From NCBI GenBank assembly GCA_963848335.1, contig CAWKDD010000003.1, positions 806,001 through 870,000 of the forward strand: a stretch of 64,000 nt of DNA. The letters run 5' to 3'. This document shows, piece after piece, positions 1-8,613 of the stretch (positions are counted from its first letter, which is position 1; each line of letters starts with the position of its first letter). Below the pieces are notes generated by a model. It did no database searches. It was given only the letters and a program-made list of their open reading frames with translations, and was not told the origin of the DNA. This stretch comes from Chersky-840 sp963848335. GTDB lineage: Bacteria; Actinomycetota; Acidimicrobiia; Acidimicrobiales; UBA8190. Both the position numbers and the translations under genes were made by a program.

Positions 1-1
1 C

Positions 2-517
2 ACGAGCATCGACAAGCTCGCCACCCTGGCCCCCGCCTTCAGCGAGGATGGGCTGGTCACGGCGGGGACCTCGTCGCAGATCTCGGACGGGGCGGCAGCC
101 GTTCTCGTCATGAGCGAGGAGCGCGCCGAGGCCCTGGGACTGCGCCCCCGCGCCCGCTTCCACACCTTCGCGGTGGCGGCCAACGATCCGGTCATCATGC
201 TCACCGCGCCCATCCCCGCCACCCGGCTCGTGCTCGAGAAGGCCAAATTGCGCCTCGAGGACATGGACGTGATCGAGATCAACGAGGCCTTCGCCTCGGT
301 CGTCCTGGCGTGGGAGCGTGAGCTGCATCCCGACATGGCACGCGTCAACCCCAACGGCGGCGCCATCGCCATCGGCCACCCCACGGGGTGCTCGGGGGCA
401 CGGCTCATGGCCACCATGCTCAACGAGCTCGAGCGCACCGGCGGCCGCTACGGCCTGCAGACCATGTGCGAGGGCGGCGGCCAGGCCAACGCCACCATCA
501 TCGAGCGCCTGGGCTGA
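2..517 (+). CDS. acetyl-CoA C-acetyltransferase (thiolase), FadA5/FadA6-like, C-terminal part
   Basis: The gene runs off the left edge; 171 residues of the C-terminal half are visible, already open at the first bases. Seen: the thiolase motif NEAFA near residue 97, the GHP motif with the active-site His, and the C-terminal active-site Cys in MCEGGGQANAT. The nucleophilic Cys of the N-terminal half lies outside the window. Thiolases cleave 3-ketoacyl-CoA with CoA to release acetyl-CoA. The APIPATR and GGRYGLQTMCEGGGQAN stretches are very like mycobacterial FadA5/FadA6, which act on the steroid side chain or on the last steroid ring fragment. Nearby ipd genes on the other strand support a steroid role (inference). 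It ends close to a convergent reductase gene with a tandem repeat between them. Confidence 0.88.
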   Translation, partial: TSIDKLATLAPAFSEDGLVTAGTSSQISDGAAAVLVMSEERAEALGLRPRARFHTFAVAANDPVIMLTAPIPATRLVLEKAKLRLEDMDVIEINEAFASVVLAWERELHPDMARVNPNGGAIAIGHPTGCSGARLMATMLNELERTGGRYGLQTMCEGGGQANATIIERLG

Positions 518-525
518 TCCCCTAT

Positions 526-569
526 CTCAGGACCTGACTGCCTCAGGACCTGACTGCCTCAGGATCTGA
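526..569. repeat. 16-bp tandem repeat, 2.75 copies, between convergent genes
   Basis: The unit CTCAGGACCTGACTGC occurs at 526-541 and 542-557 and in a partial, slightly changed third copy at 558-569. The last copy contains the stop codon of the convergent reductase gene. No hairpin with a T-run is present, so this looks like replication slippage rather than a terminator. Confidence 0.8.
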
Positions 570-1119
570 CGCGGTAGCGGAGGTGGACCACGCCGTTGCC
601 GAAACGGCGCTCGTCCATGAGGTCGAGGTGGGCGCGGACATGGGCGGGGAGCGCCCTCGTGCCACCCCCCACGATGACGGGTGTGAGGAACAGCTGGCAC
701 TCGTCGACGAGCCCGGCCTCGAACGCCTGGGCGGCAAGATGGGCACCGCTCACGGTGAGGTCATGTCCCGCTGACGCCTTCATGCGGGCGACGGTGTCGG
801 GGTCGAAGTCCCGCTCGAGGCGCGTGCGGGCGCTCGAGACCGTGTCGAGCGTCCTGGAGTACACGACCTTGTCGGCCCCCCGCCACAACTCGGCGAAGTC
901 CCGCACGACAGGCGACTGGTCCTCGAGGTGGGGAACGGTCTCCCAGTACACCATGACCTCGTACATCCGGCGCCCGAAGAGGTGGGTGCCGATCGGCCTC
1001 TCGAGCTCGTTGACGTAGGCGAACACCTCCTCGTCGGGCTCGCCCCAGTCGAAGTTGCCCTTGTCGTCCGCGGTGTATCCGTCGAGCGACGTGATGGCGG
1101 AGTAGATCAGCGTGGCCAT
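559..1119 (-). CDS. dihydrofolate reductase family protein (RibD C-terminal-like)
   Basis: A 186-residue protein starting MATLIYSAITSLDGYTAD, the typical opening of the RibD C-terminal/DHFR-like family, followed by GTHLFGRRMYEVM and ending in a glycine-rich FLTPVIVGGGTRALP segment that contacts the NADPH cofactor in this family. Such proteins are cytoplasmic NADPH-dependent reductases; most stand-alone members have no assigned substrate. Length and ends are normal. It lies 16 bp downstream of the FAD oxidoreductase on the same strand, so the two are probably co-transcribed. It could be a folate-like or a riboflavin-pathway-like reductase; the sequence alone does not decide. Confidence 0.85.
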   Translation of the reverse strand: MATLIYSAITSLDGYTADDKGNFDWGEPDEEVFAYVNELERPIGTHLFGRRMYEVMVYWETVPHLEDQSPVVRDFAELWRGADKVVYSRTLDTVSSARTRLERDFDPDTVARMKASAGHDLTVSGAHLAAQAFEAGLVDECQLFLTPVIVGGGTRALPAHVRAHLDLMDERRFGNGVVHLRYRVRS

Positions 1120-1135
1120 GAAGGCGTGTGGGCGG

Positions 1136-2380
1136 TCACGCCGGGGCGAGCAGTCGGTCGCGCACCGACGGGTCGAAGGAGCCCTCGGGAGCGAGCTCGG
1201 GGCCGCACACCATGGCGGCGGTCAACATGAAGAGGTCGGGGTCCCCCCCGGTCAACATCTCGAGGCGCCGGCGCCGCTCGTCGACCCCGTCGGGCCCCAG
1301 AGGGATGTGCGCATCGGTGAACGCCTGGGCGCAGAACCGGAGCCGCCGCATACGCTCGGCACGCTCGGTGCGGTACGCACCGAACCCATCCGGGGACCAG
1401 TCGTCGTCCTCGAGGAGGATGTCGCTCACCGTCCGGGCGTCGCGCAGGGCGACGGAAAGGCCCTCGCCGATGGTGGGATCGCTGAACCCGGCGGCGTCGC
1501 CGACCAGGACGACACCCTCGGCGACGGGGTCGTCGGTCCACGAGTCGAACATCGGGTAGGCCGCACACGGCCCCGCCGGAACCGCATCGGCCACCCTGGC
1601 GCTGTCGGGGATGGACTTGACGCGGAATGCTTCCAGGAACGTCTTGGCCTTGGCCCGCCCGACCAGGCGCGTGCGGTCGTCGATGGAGAACCCGAGATAG
1701 AGGCGGGCCATGCCGTCTCGCTGCGGGAAGACGTAGAGCATCGAGTCACCCTCGGTCCCGATGGACGAATCGCCGTCGGGCCAGTCACGGAGCTCGCCCA
1801 CGAGCATGCCCGCCAGAAAGATGCGCGGATCGGTGCGGTGCAGCTCGATGCCGAGGTGCTTGCGCACCGAGGACTCGCGCCCGTCGGCTCCGACGACGAT
1901 GCGGCATTCGACGCGCTGCTCGGTCGAGCCGACCCTGTAGGTAACCGACGGCGCCGCACCGAAGCTCATATCGAGGACGTCGGCGTCGTGGACCACCTCC
2001 GCTCCGGCCGCCACCGCAAGTGCCTCGAGCGTCCGGCACGCGGTGGGATGTCCGATCGACAGGCCACCGGGGGCGCCGGGCACCAACGTGTCGAGCGGGA
2101 ACGCGGTGGCTTCCGCATCTTGGGGCGCCACCGTCTCGTCGTAACCCACGAAACGCACGATGTCGCTGCCGCCCGCCTCCATCAGGGCGACGTGCACGCC
2201 CATGCGCTGCGCCTCGGCGACACCCCATGGATGCACGTACTCGCCACGCACGTGGTCCACGTACTGGCGGGAACGTTCGAGCACCAGGACCGACACGCCG
2301 TCGCGGGCGAGCACCGTGGCCAGGGCGCTCCCGGCGATTCCGGCTCCTACCACGACGACGTCGACGCGTTGCGTGCTCAT
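1136..2380 (-). CDS. FAD-dependent oxidoreductase (PHBH/geranylgeranyl reductase type)
   Basis: 414 residues. The N-terminus carries the Rossmann FAD motif VVVGAGIAGSALATVLARDG, residues 100-200 include VVGADGRESSVRK (DG motif), and residues near 290 carry VLVGDAAGFSDPTIGEGLSVAL, the GD motif binding the FAD ribityl chain. These three elements define class A flavin monooxygenases and geranylgeranyl-reductase-like enzymes; the substrate cannot be read from the sequence. It starts at ATG 2380 and is followed closely by the RibD-like reductase. It lies downstream of the ipd genes on the same strand, separated by about 165 bp, so it may belong to the same catabolic region but not necessarily the same transcript. 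Confidence 0.87.
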   Translation of the reverse strand: MSTQRVDVVVVGAGIAGSALATVLARDGVSVLVLERSRQYVDHVRGEYVHPWGVAEAQRMGVHVALMEAGGSDIVRFVGYDETVAPQDAEATAFPLDTLVPGAPGGLSIGHPTACRTLEALAVAAGAEVVHDADVLDMSFGAAPSVTYRVGSTEQRVECRIVVGADGRESSVRKHLGIELHRTDPRIFLAGMLVGELRDWPDGDSSIGTEGDSMLYVFPQRDGMARLYLGFSIDDRTRLVGRAKAKTFLEAFRVKSIPDSARVADAVPAGPCAAYPMFDSWTDDPVAEGVVLVGDAAGFSDPTIGEGLSVALRDARTVSDILLEDDDWSPDGFGAYRTERAERMRRLRFCAQAFTDAHIPLGPDGVDERRRRLEMLTGGDPDLFMLTAAMVCGPELAPEGSFDPSVRDRLLAPA

Positions 2381-2466
2381 GGCTCGCTCCTCTCGGATTC
2401 GGCCGGACCGGAGAGATGGATGTGGCTGTCGGGAGTGGGGGCATCGTAGTGCGGGTGGCCTCCGGT

Positions 2467-2502
2467 CGCCTCGGGTCGCCCGGTCCGCCTCGGGTCGCCC
2501 GG
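2467..2502. repeat. 19-bp-period direct repeat upstream of the FAD oxidoreductase
   Basis: CGCCTCGGGTCGCCCGG occurs at 2467-2483 and again, identical, at 2486-2502. It sits in the 166-bp gap between the ipdC-like stop and the FAD oxidoreductase start. It could be two half-sites on one face of the helix, or a slippage product like the other short repeats in this window. Confidence 0.6.
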
Positions 2503-2546
2503 GACGGCTGAATGCCCGGTGCCAGACCGCAGGACGCGGGCCGGGA

Positions 2547-3641
2547 TCAGGGAGCGAGGCGGCGCAGCGTGGCGTTGGCCTCGGTGACGATGGAGGCCAC
2601 CACCTCGGCGACGGTGGGGAGCTCCTCGATCACGCCTACGACCTGCCCGGTGGGGAGCACGCCCACGTCGGTGCGGCCCTCGACCAGCGCGGCCTTGGTC
2701 ATCATGGGCGCGTTGGCGGCCATCACCACCTGGGCCCACGACAGCTCGTTGCCCTCCTTCATGGCGCGGCCCTCCGACAACAGGGCGCGCAGCGAGGTGC
2801 GCGTCTGACGCCGGAACGCCAAGGCGTTGCGAAGGGCGCGCGGCAGGGCGGCGAGTCGGCCCGCCCCCTCGAGGTGGTCCACGACGTCGGTGCGGATCAC
2901 CCGCTGGGGGGCGCCGTCGACGCTGGTGGTGACGACGGTCCCGGTCACGGTGGTGCCCAGGTAGATCTTCTTGACGTCGTCGGGCACGGTGCTCTCGCGC
3001 GTGAGGAGGAAGCGCGTCCCCATGGCGATGCCGGCCGCGCCGTAGGCCAGCGCGGCCACGAGACCCCGGCCGCTCGAGAACCCCCCCGCTCCGATGACCG
3101 CCACCCTGTCACCCACGGCGTCGCACACCTGGGGCAGCAGCAGCGACGTCGGCACCTGCCCGGTATGGCCACCGCCTTCCGCGCCCTGGGCGATGACGCC
3201 GTGTACCCCCCACTCGGCCACCTTCTCGGCATGACGCCGGGCGCCGACGGTGGGGATGACGATCACGCCCGCGTCGCGCAGCCTGGCCACCATGTCGGCC
3301 CGGGGCGCCTGCGCGAAGCTCGCCACCTTCACCCCCGCCGCCACCAGTTGGTCGATGCGCTCGGCGGAGTCGGGGGCGTCGGTGCGCAGGTTCACCCCGA
3401 AGGGCGCGTCGGTGCGCGCCTTGACCTCGGCCACCGCATGACGCAGCTCGCTCACCGTCATCGTCGCCGAGGCGAGGATCCCCAGCGCCCCGGCATTCGC
3501 GGTGGCGGCCACGAGCCGAGGACCGGCCACCCAGCCCATTCCCGTCTGCACGATGGGGTAGCGCACCCCCACCAGCTCGCACAGGCGAGTGCGAAGAGTC
3601 GGGTGGGGCTCAGGCAGCTCGGGCGAGCCGGACGGCGTCAG
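2547..3641 (-). CDS. ipdC: NAD(P)H-dependent flavin oxidoreductase, IpdC-like (nitronate monooxygenase fold)
   Basis: TIM-barrel FMN enzyme of the nitronate monooxygenase/2-nitropropane dioxygenase family. Seen: GVRYPIVQTGMGWVAGP at the N-terminus, the QGAEGGGHTG segment that binds FMN phosphate, and GAGGFSSGRGLVAALAYGAAGIAMGTRFL. In mycobacteria IpdC is a member of this family that works on a hydroxylated indane-CoA in steroid ring C/D breakdown. The first conventional start is GTG 3572, but that would cut off the conserved TRLCELVG segment. I chose CTG at 3641, which overlaps the ipdB stop and is preceded by a perfect AAGGAGGT ribosome-binding site six bases away, giving 364 residues. Order after echA20, ipdA and ipdB matches the mycobacterial cluster. 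The family call is firm; the exact reaction is by synteny. Confidence 0.82.
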   Translation of the reverse strand: MTPSGSPELPEPHPTLRTRLCELVGVRYPIVQTGMGWVAGPRLVAATANAGALGILASATMTVSELRHAVAEVKARTDAPFGVNLRTDAPDSAERIDQLVAAGVKVASFAQAPRADMVARLRDAGVIVIPTVGARRHAEKVAEWGVHGVIAQGAEGGGHTGQVPTSLLLPQVCDAVGDRVAVIGAGGFSSGRGLVAALAYGAAGIAMGTRFLLTRESTVPDDVKKIYLGTTVTGTVVTTSVDGAPQRVIRTDVVDHLEGAGRLAALPRALRNALAFRRQTRTSLRALLSEGRAMKEGNELSWAQVVMAANAPMMTKAALVEGRTDVGVLPTGQVVGVIEELPTVAEVVASIVTEANATLRRLAP

Positions 3642-4408
3642 GACGGCACCTCCTTGTCCCGCAGCCGCCCCGGGTCGAGGACCTCGCGGATCAGCTCCAG
3701 CTCGTCGGCCGTGGGCCAGGGCGTGAGGGGGAGGGGGTCGGGGACGACGAGATCGAAGCCGGTGGCGGCGACGAGATCCTCCACGGTGACGCCCGGGTGC
3801 ACCGACCGGACCCGCATGGCGTGGTCGGGGGTCTCGAAGTCGAAGACGCCCAGGTTGGAGACCACCAGGCGGACGTCGTGGAAGCGGGTGGCCGCCGGCC
3901 CCGCCGCCGCGGCCCGGTCATAACCCACGCCGCACACCATGTCGACGTGCTCCACGAAGCTGCGCGCCGTGTGGGCGGGGACCCAGTAGCTCGTGGTGTG
4001 GTTGAGGCTGTTGCCCGGAGCGCCGCGCACCCCGATGAGCTGGGCCTTGGGCCGGGCCCAGTCCCCGATGGCGCTCAGGTTCTGGTTGCCGAAGCGGTCG
4101 ACCTGGGACGCCATCATCATGATGTGGCGCCGGCCCGACCACACCACGTCGAACACGCGCCGGTAGGGCATCCACGCCTCGAGCACGAGCTCGTCGCGAC
4201 CCGCCGACAGCGACGGCGTGTTGGCCATGAGCGCGGCCTCCCCGTCGGTGAGCACGAGGTCGGGCGCGAACGTGAGGCGGGCCAGGCGGGCGCCGACCTG
4301 CGGCACGGTGCCGAAGGGGCTCGCCATGACCTCGCCGTCGCCGCGCCAGGCCTGCGCGCACGCCACCGCGCACACCTCGGCCCGCGTGATCTCGATGTCG
4401 GCGCTCAT
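3638..4408 (-). CDS. ipdB: CoA-transferase family subunit B, IpdB-like (steroid ring-cleaving hydrolase)
   Basis: 256 residues with the class I CoA-transferase beta-subunit fold: MASPFGTVPQVGARLARLTFAPDLVLTDG near the N-terminus and RAPGNSLNHTTSYWVPAH in the middle. In mycobacteria IpdA and IpdB form a complex that is not a transferase but hydrolyses a carbon-carbon bond, opening the last steroid ring as a CoA thioester. Position directly after an IpdA-like gene, separated by about 30 bp, and directly before an IpdC-like gene whose start overlaps this stop, makes that assignment likely. An ordinary 3-oxoacid CoA-transferase is the alternative; the echA20 neighbour argues against it. Confidence 0.85.
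   Translation of the reverse strand: MSADIEITRAEVCAVACAQAWRGDGEVMASPFGTVPQVGARLARLTFAPDLVLTDGEAALMANTPSLSAGRDELVLEAWMPYRRVFDVVWSGRRHIMMMASQVDRFGNQNLSAIGDWARPKAQLIGVRGAPGNSLNHTTSYWVPAHTARSFVEHVDMVCGVGYDRAAAAGPAATRFHDVRLVVSNLGVFDFETPDHAMRVRSVHPGVTVEDLVAATGFDLVVPDPLPLTPWPTADELELIREVLDPGRLRDKEVPS
3648..3655 (-). promoter_or_regulatory. perfect Shine-Dalgarno site deciding a CTG start
   Basis: The minus strand reads AAGGAGGT, fully complementary to the 16S rRNA tail, at the very end of the ipdB-like coding region. Six bases later is CTG (3641-3639) in frame with the ipdC-like protein; no ATG, GTG or TTG in that frame lies near. The placement argues that CTG is used and that translation is coupled to ipdB. 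Confidence 0.65.
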
Positions 4409-4438
4409 GGCGTGCGCACCGAGGTCACCTGACCGACC

Positions 4439-5308
4439 TCATCGGGCCCCCACCGCGTCCTCACCCCGAGCGGCGCGATATCCCGCCTCGTCGACCTGGA
4501 GGTAGCGGGCGTCGAAGGCCGACCAGGCATCGGCGTCGGCGGCCGCCGACGCGTACGCCTTCTGGAAGGGTTCGTCGCGGTCGTAGTCGGGGGGGCACGC
4601 CGTGAAGTGGGCGCCGCCGGGGACCTCGGCCACGGCGTCGGTCATGAGCCGGCTGACGGTCACGGTCTGGATGGGGCCCTCGTCGAGGAGCCGGCCGGGC
4701 TCGACCACCTTCTCGGCGGTGACGAAGCGCCGGGCCGCAGCACCGAGAAAGAGCTCGTCGAAGAACGGGTCGGGGCCGAGCACCTGCCCGTTGCCGTGGG
4801 TGTCGGCCCGGTTCAGGTGCACGAAAGCGGCGTCGAGCGTGAGCGCGGGCATGGCGACGAGCTCCTCGCCGTCCTCGTAGGGCGAGCGCACCGTGCGCAG
4901 CCCGGGGTTCACGCGGAGGACGTCGGAGCCCAGCCCGGCGCGCGTGGGCAGGAAGGGAAGGCGCTGGGAGGCGGCCAGCAACCCGAGATAGAACATCCCC
5001 TCGTCCACCTCCATGGCCTCGATGCTCCCGGTCTGCCGGGCCTTGCGGAAATGGGGGTCCAGGGCGATGGAGTCCAGGGTCACGAAGGCGTACACGACCT
5101 TGCGCACGCGTCCCGCCGCGCACAGCAGGCCGACGTCGGGGCCCCCGTAGGAGACCACGGTGAGGTCCCGGGTGCCGGCCCGCAGGATGGCCCGCACCGC
5201 CGCCATCGGCTTGCGGCGCGAGCCCCAGCCCCCGATGCCCACGGTCATGCCGTCGTGCAGCTCGCCGACCATCTCGTCGATCGTGGCGCGCTTGTCGCCC
5301 GTGCTCAT
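4439..5308 (-). CDS. ipdA: CoA-transferase family subunit A, IpdA-like
   Basis: 289 residues. The N-terminal segment GMTVGIGGWGSRRKPMAAVR matches the WGSRRKPM signature I know from mycobacterial IpdA, and GGPDVGLLCAAGRVRKVVYAF follows. A glutamate in the VDEGM segment (residue 103) sits where I would expect the catalytic Glu of IpdA; this alignment is from memory. Partner of the IpdB-like protein; together they should open the remaining ring of the cholesterol/bile-acid core as its CoA ester. It starts at ATG 5308 inside a 14-bp tandem duplication that links it to the echA20 stop. Cytoplasmic. Confidence 0.86.
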   Translation of the reverse strand: MSTGDKRATIDEMVGELHDGMTVGIGGWGSRRKPMAAVRAILRAGTRDLTVVSYGGPDVGLLCAAGRVRKVVYAFVTLDSIALDPHFRKARQTGSIEAMEVDEGMFYLGLLAASQRLPFLPTRAGLGSDVLRVNPGLRTVRSPYEDGEELVAMPALTLDAAFVHLNRADTHGNGQVLGPDPFFDELFLGAAARRFVTAEKVVEPGRLLDEGPIQTVTVSRLMTDAVAEVPGGAHFTACPPDYDRDEPFQKAYASAAADADAWSAFDARYLQVDEAGYRAARGEDAVGAR

Positions 5309-5340
5309 GTGCCTGTGCTCATGTGCCCATGCTCATGTCG
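5301..5340 (-). repeat. 14-bp tandem duplication of the echA20 stop / ipdA start
   Basis: Three near-identical 14-bp units (5301-5314, 5315-5328 and a 12-bp partial at 5329-5340) each contain, on the minus strand, ATGAGCA. The unit nearest echA20 supplies its TGA stop within ATGA; the last one supplies the ipdA ATG. The ancestral arrangement was probably a simple ATGA overlap. The intermediate ATGs are out of frame with ipdA because 14 is not a multiple of three. Confidence 0.75.
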
Positions 5341-6091
5341 AGGTGTCCGCCTCGCGCTTGTCCACGAAGGCCTGGCGCTGTTCGTCGGCGACCCCCGAGA
5401 CGTGCAATTCGTAAGTGAACCCCTGCTCGAAGCGGTAGCTGCGCTTCACGTCGACGGGGTCGATGCCGTTGAGGGACTCCTTGGCGCGGCGGATGATGGT
5501 GGGGCTCTTCGAGGCGATGGACTGCGCCACCTCGTAGGCGGTGTCGACGAGCTGGTCCCGGGGCACCACGCGCAGCACCGACCCGTAGTGGTGCAGCTCG
5601 GCGGCCGTCGCCGGCTGCGCGGTGTAGACCATGGACCGCATCCGGTGTTGGGGGACCAGGCGCGCCAGATGGGTGGCGGCACCGAGCGCACCCCGGTCGA
5701 CCTCGGGGAGCCCGAAGGTGGCGTCGTCGGAAGCCACCACGATGTCGGCGTTGCCCGCGATGCCGATGCCGCCCCCGAGGCAGAAGCCGTGGACGGCGGC
5801 GATCACCGGAACCTCGCAGTCGTAGACCGCCGCGAACGCCGCCGCGCAGCCCCGGTTCACCCCCACCAGGGCCTCGTCCCCCTTGGCCTGGATCTCCTTG
5901 ATGTCCACGCCGGCGCAGAAGCCCCGGCCCTCGGCGCGCACCACGACCACCCGCACCGAGGCGATGGCGCCCGCCGCCGCCACGGCGTCGGCGAAGGCGA
6001 ACCACGTGGCCACGTCCAGGGCGTTCACGGGCGGGACGTCGATGACGACCTCGGCGGTGCCCGGTGAACGTTGGTGTGTCTCGATACCCAT
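5333..6091 (-). CDS. echA20: enoyl-CoA hydratase/isomerase family protein, EchA20-like
   Basis: 252 residues, crotonase fold: GRGFCAGVDIKEIQAKGDEAL gives the first oxyanion-hole region and HGFCLGGGIGIAGNADIVVAS the second. The CAGVDIKE and C-terminal YRFEQGFTYELHVSG segments closely resemble mycobacterial EchA20, a crotonase that opens steroid ring D by hydrolysis. First gene of the four-gene minus-strand block with ipdA, ipdB and ipdC. Upstream is the 3' end of the acyltransferase gene at a distance of 118 bp, in which I found no CAAGnnCTTG KstR2-type site. A generic enoyl-CoA hydratase is the fallback call. Confidence 0.86.
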   Translation of the reverse strand: MGIETHQRSPGTAEVVIDVPPVNALDVATWFAFADAVAAAGAIASVRVVVVRAEGRGFCAGVDIKEIQAKGDEALVGVNRGCAAAFAAVYDCEVPVIAAVHGFCLGGGIGIAGNADIVVASDDATFGLPEVDRGALGAATHLARLVPQHRMRSMVYTAQPATAAELHHYGSVLRVVPRDQLVDTAYEVAQSIASKSPTIIRRAKESLNGIDPVDVKRSYRFEQGFTYELHVSGVADEQRQAFVDKREADTST

Positions 6092-6209
6092 GGACGGCTC
6101 CAGATCGACGGCGACGACCCCTCGAGGTCACCGATCCGGCTCCGCTGCGCTCAGCCGTGCCGGTCCGAGCAGGGTATTCGGTGACCGGCGCCGGGTGCGA
6201 ACGGGCCCC

Positions 6210-8403
6210 TCACGACGCCGCGCACGGGAGCTCGGAGTACCACGAGGGGGGCGTCAGGGCGAGGTTGCCCGTCCACGAGCCCGAGGGGGACGCGGCCTGG
6301 TGGGCCCGGCCCAGCAGCGAGATGAAGGGCAGGATGCGTTTGGCCAGCCACTCGCCGCCGGCCTCGGTCAGGTGCACGCCGTCGCCGCAACGGGCCTGGA
6401 CTCCGTCGACGATCGAGGAGTAGTGCCCTGCGGGGGAGAGCCATGACCCGGCGTCGATCACCGTCACCTTGCTGTTGCCCGAGATGCCGGGGAACAGGCT
6501 CTGGCCCGAGCGCGCCACGCGCGCCCGGGGAGCTCCCGCCAGGGGTCTCGACCATCGACTCGATGATCTGGTTGTCGGTGCTGACGCGGCTGGGGTCGTC
6601 CTCGGGCCACGGCGACCCCGTGGGTTGAGCGCCGGTGTCGTAGAAGGGGGACGTCAAGAGGACCACGTGCGCGCCGCGCGAGCTGAGGACGTCGATGGCC
6701 TGGTGGTACCGGTTCGTGAGGTACGAGTCGAAGGCCGGCACCCCGATGTGGGTCCAGGTGGAATCCACCTCCTGGTCGAGCACCTCGCTGCGGGCCAGAT
6801 AGATGACGACGTCGGGATTGAACTGGTCCACCCAGGCGCGCCACTGGGCCAACAACGCGTCGGGGTTGCCGTTCACGCACGGCGCCCCGGGCGGGTCCGT
6901 GTACCACAGCACCTGCACCAGCTGGTCCATCGACACCGAACAGCCCGGGCTTCCCTCGTTCACGGCCAGCACGCCGTACTGCGCCATGACGCGGCCGAGC
7001 CCCACGCCGAGCGTGCCCGCCATCGAATCGCCGACGATGAGCACCTTCACGGGCGCCGGGTACGTCTTGGCCGCACCGGCGTCCCCGGCCGCGGCGCCTC
7101 CGGCGGTCCCCGTCGCCACCGCCGCCCCCGCCGGGGCCGTTCCGAACACGTCGTGGCCGACACTCACCGACGCCGCGGCCACAGAGCTCACCTCCACCGT
7201 GGCGAGGAACGTGGTGAGCACGGCCAGGCTGGCGGCGACGGGCATGGCCAGTGGCGTCCACCACCTCGGCAGCCGGCCCCGGCGGATGGGCAGCTCGACC
7301 AGGTACGCCGAGGCCGTCGCCACCGACACGATGGCCGCCAGCCGCACCCCCAGGAGCGGGTAGCCCCCCAGATGGGTGCGCGCTCCCGACAGCACCAGCA
7401 CCGCAGGCCAGTACCAGAGGTACATGCCGTAGGAGATGCGGCCCACATAGCGCAGGGGTCGCCAGCACAGCCCCTTGGCCACAGGGCCCGACGGCCCGTC
7501 GGCGACACAGGCGATGACCCCGGCGGTGCACAGGGCGGCGGCGAGGAAGCCGCCCCGGAACACCCACAGCGAGCTCTGGCGCACGAACAACCACAGCAGG
7601 GCCGTGCCCAGCACGCCGGCGACGCCCCAACCCCGCACCGCGGCCCGCCCCCGGCGAGAGCGCGTCGGTCCCCACAGCACGCTCCCGACGGCGAGGGCTG
7701 CCCCCACCAGGATCGCCTGGGCCCGGGTGTCGCTTCCGTAGAAGGCGCGCGTCGTGTCGCCGCCGGCGCGGGTGAGGACTGCCATCCACGACGCCGATGC
7801 CAGCGCTCCGACGGTGGCGACGGAAAAGAGCACGCCCAGGCGCCGCCGGCCCGGCCCGTCGCCGCCACCGGTGCGACGCGTCCCGGGCCGGCGGATCTTG
7901 AGCACCACCAGGACCACGAGCGGCCACACCAGATAGAACTGCTCCTCGATGGCGAGCGACCACGTGTGCAGGAGCGGGGAGGCAACGCCGTTGGCCTGGA
8001 AGTAATTGGTGTGGTCGGCGATGAAATGCCAGTTGGCGGCGTAGAACACCGTCGCCACCGTGTCGCCGCGCAGAGCGGGACTGCCGAAGATCTGGGGCCA
8101 CAGGGCGGCGCCGGCGCCGACCGCGGTCAGCATGAGGAACAGGGCGGGGAGAAGCCTGCGCGCCCGGCGGGACCAGAACCGTCCCAGGGCGATGGTGTCG
8201 CTGTGGCGCCATTCGGCCACCAGCAGGGAGGTGATGAGGTAGCCCGACAGCGCGAAGAACACGTCGACGCTCAAGAAGCCGCCCGGGATGGTGGCCACGG
8301 TGTGGGTGGCGATGACGGCCACGACCGCCACGCCGCGGATGCCGTCGAGCGCGGGCAGGTACTCCAACGAGACCGGTGACGCGTGGCGCGTCCTCGCTCT
8401 CAT
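6210..8403 (-). CDS. OafA/YrhL-type membrane acyltransferase with SGNH domain, one frameshift
   Basis: Starts at ATG 8403 (MRARTRHASPVSLEYLPALD). The first 370 residues are an acyltransferase-3 domain: LDGIRGVAVVAVIATHT with the active His, SVDVFFALSGYLITSLL, RRARRLLPALFLML, HTWSLAIEEQFYLVWPL and about ten membrane helices. The C-terminal domain is SGNH: VLIVGDSMAGTLG holds the GDS block and DGVHLTEAGGEWLAKRI the DxxH block. Around 6525-6545 the frame must shift by one base to join the two halves; without the shift translation continues as arginine-rich nonsense. Such proteins O-acetylate cell-surface polysaccharides or lipids. The two domains together give about 730 residues, normal for the family. 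The shift lies in a CCCCGGG run and may be a sequencing error or a real lesion. Confidence 0.85.
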
Positions 8404-8613
8404 GGCACCTCCGCAGCTTCCCCCCGAGAACGCCCCCCGACGTCCTTCCCCCACTTGCGAGTCTTCTTCCTGGTCCTGCGAAGCGCAAGGGCACGCCGCC
8501 GCCCCCCGCAACGCCCTTCGCCGGGGTGTCGGGCTGGTTTCGACCTTCCGGATCGGCCAGGATCCACCAGGATCTCGATGAGGCTCGACCAGGATCTCGA
8601 CGAGGAGCGACCC

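Noticed and set aside
1112..2449. Long plus-strand frames opposite the FAD oxidoreductase and other minus-strand genes
   Set aside because: They are His/Arg/Gly/Pro-rich shadows typical of the antisense of GC-rich genes and lack any domain, while the opposite strand encodes clear enzymes.
4439..5308. Ordinary 3-oxoacid CoA-transferase for ketone body use
   Set aside because: WGSRRKPM signature and the echA20/ipdC neighbours fit IpdA better than a ScoA/AtoD-type enzyme.
6092..6209. KstR2-type operator upstream of echA20
   Set aside because: Read on both strands for CAAGnnCTTG; no match, not even a good half-site pair.
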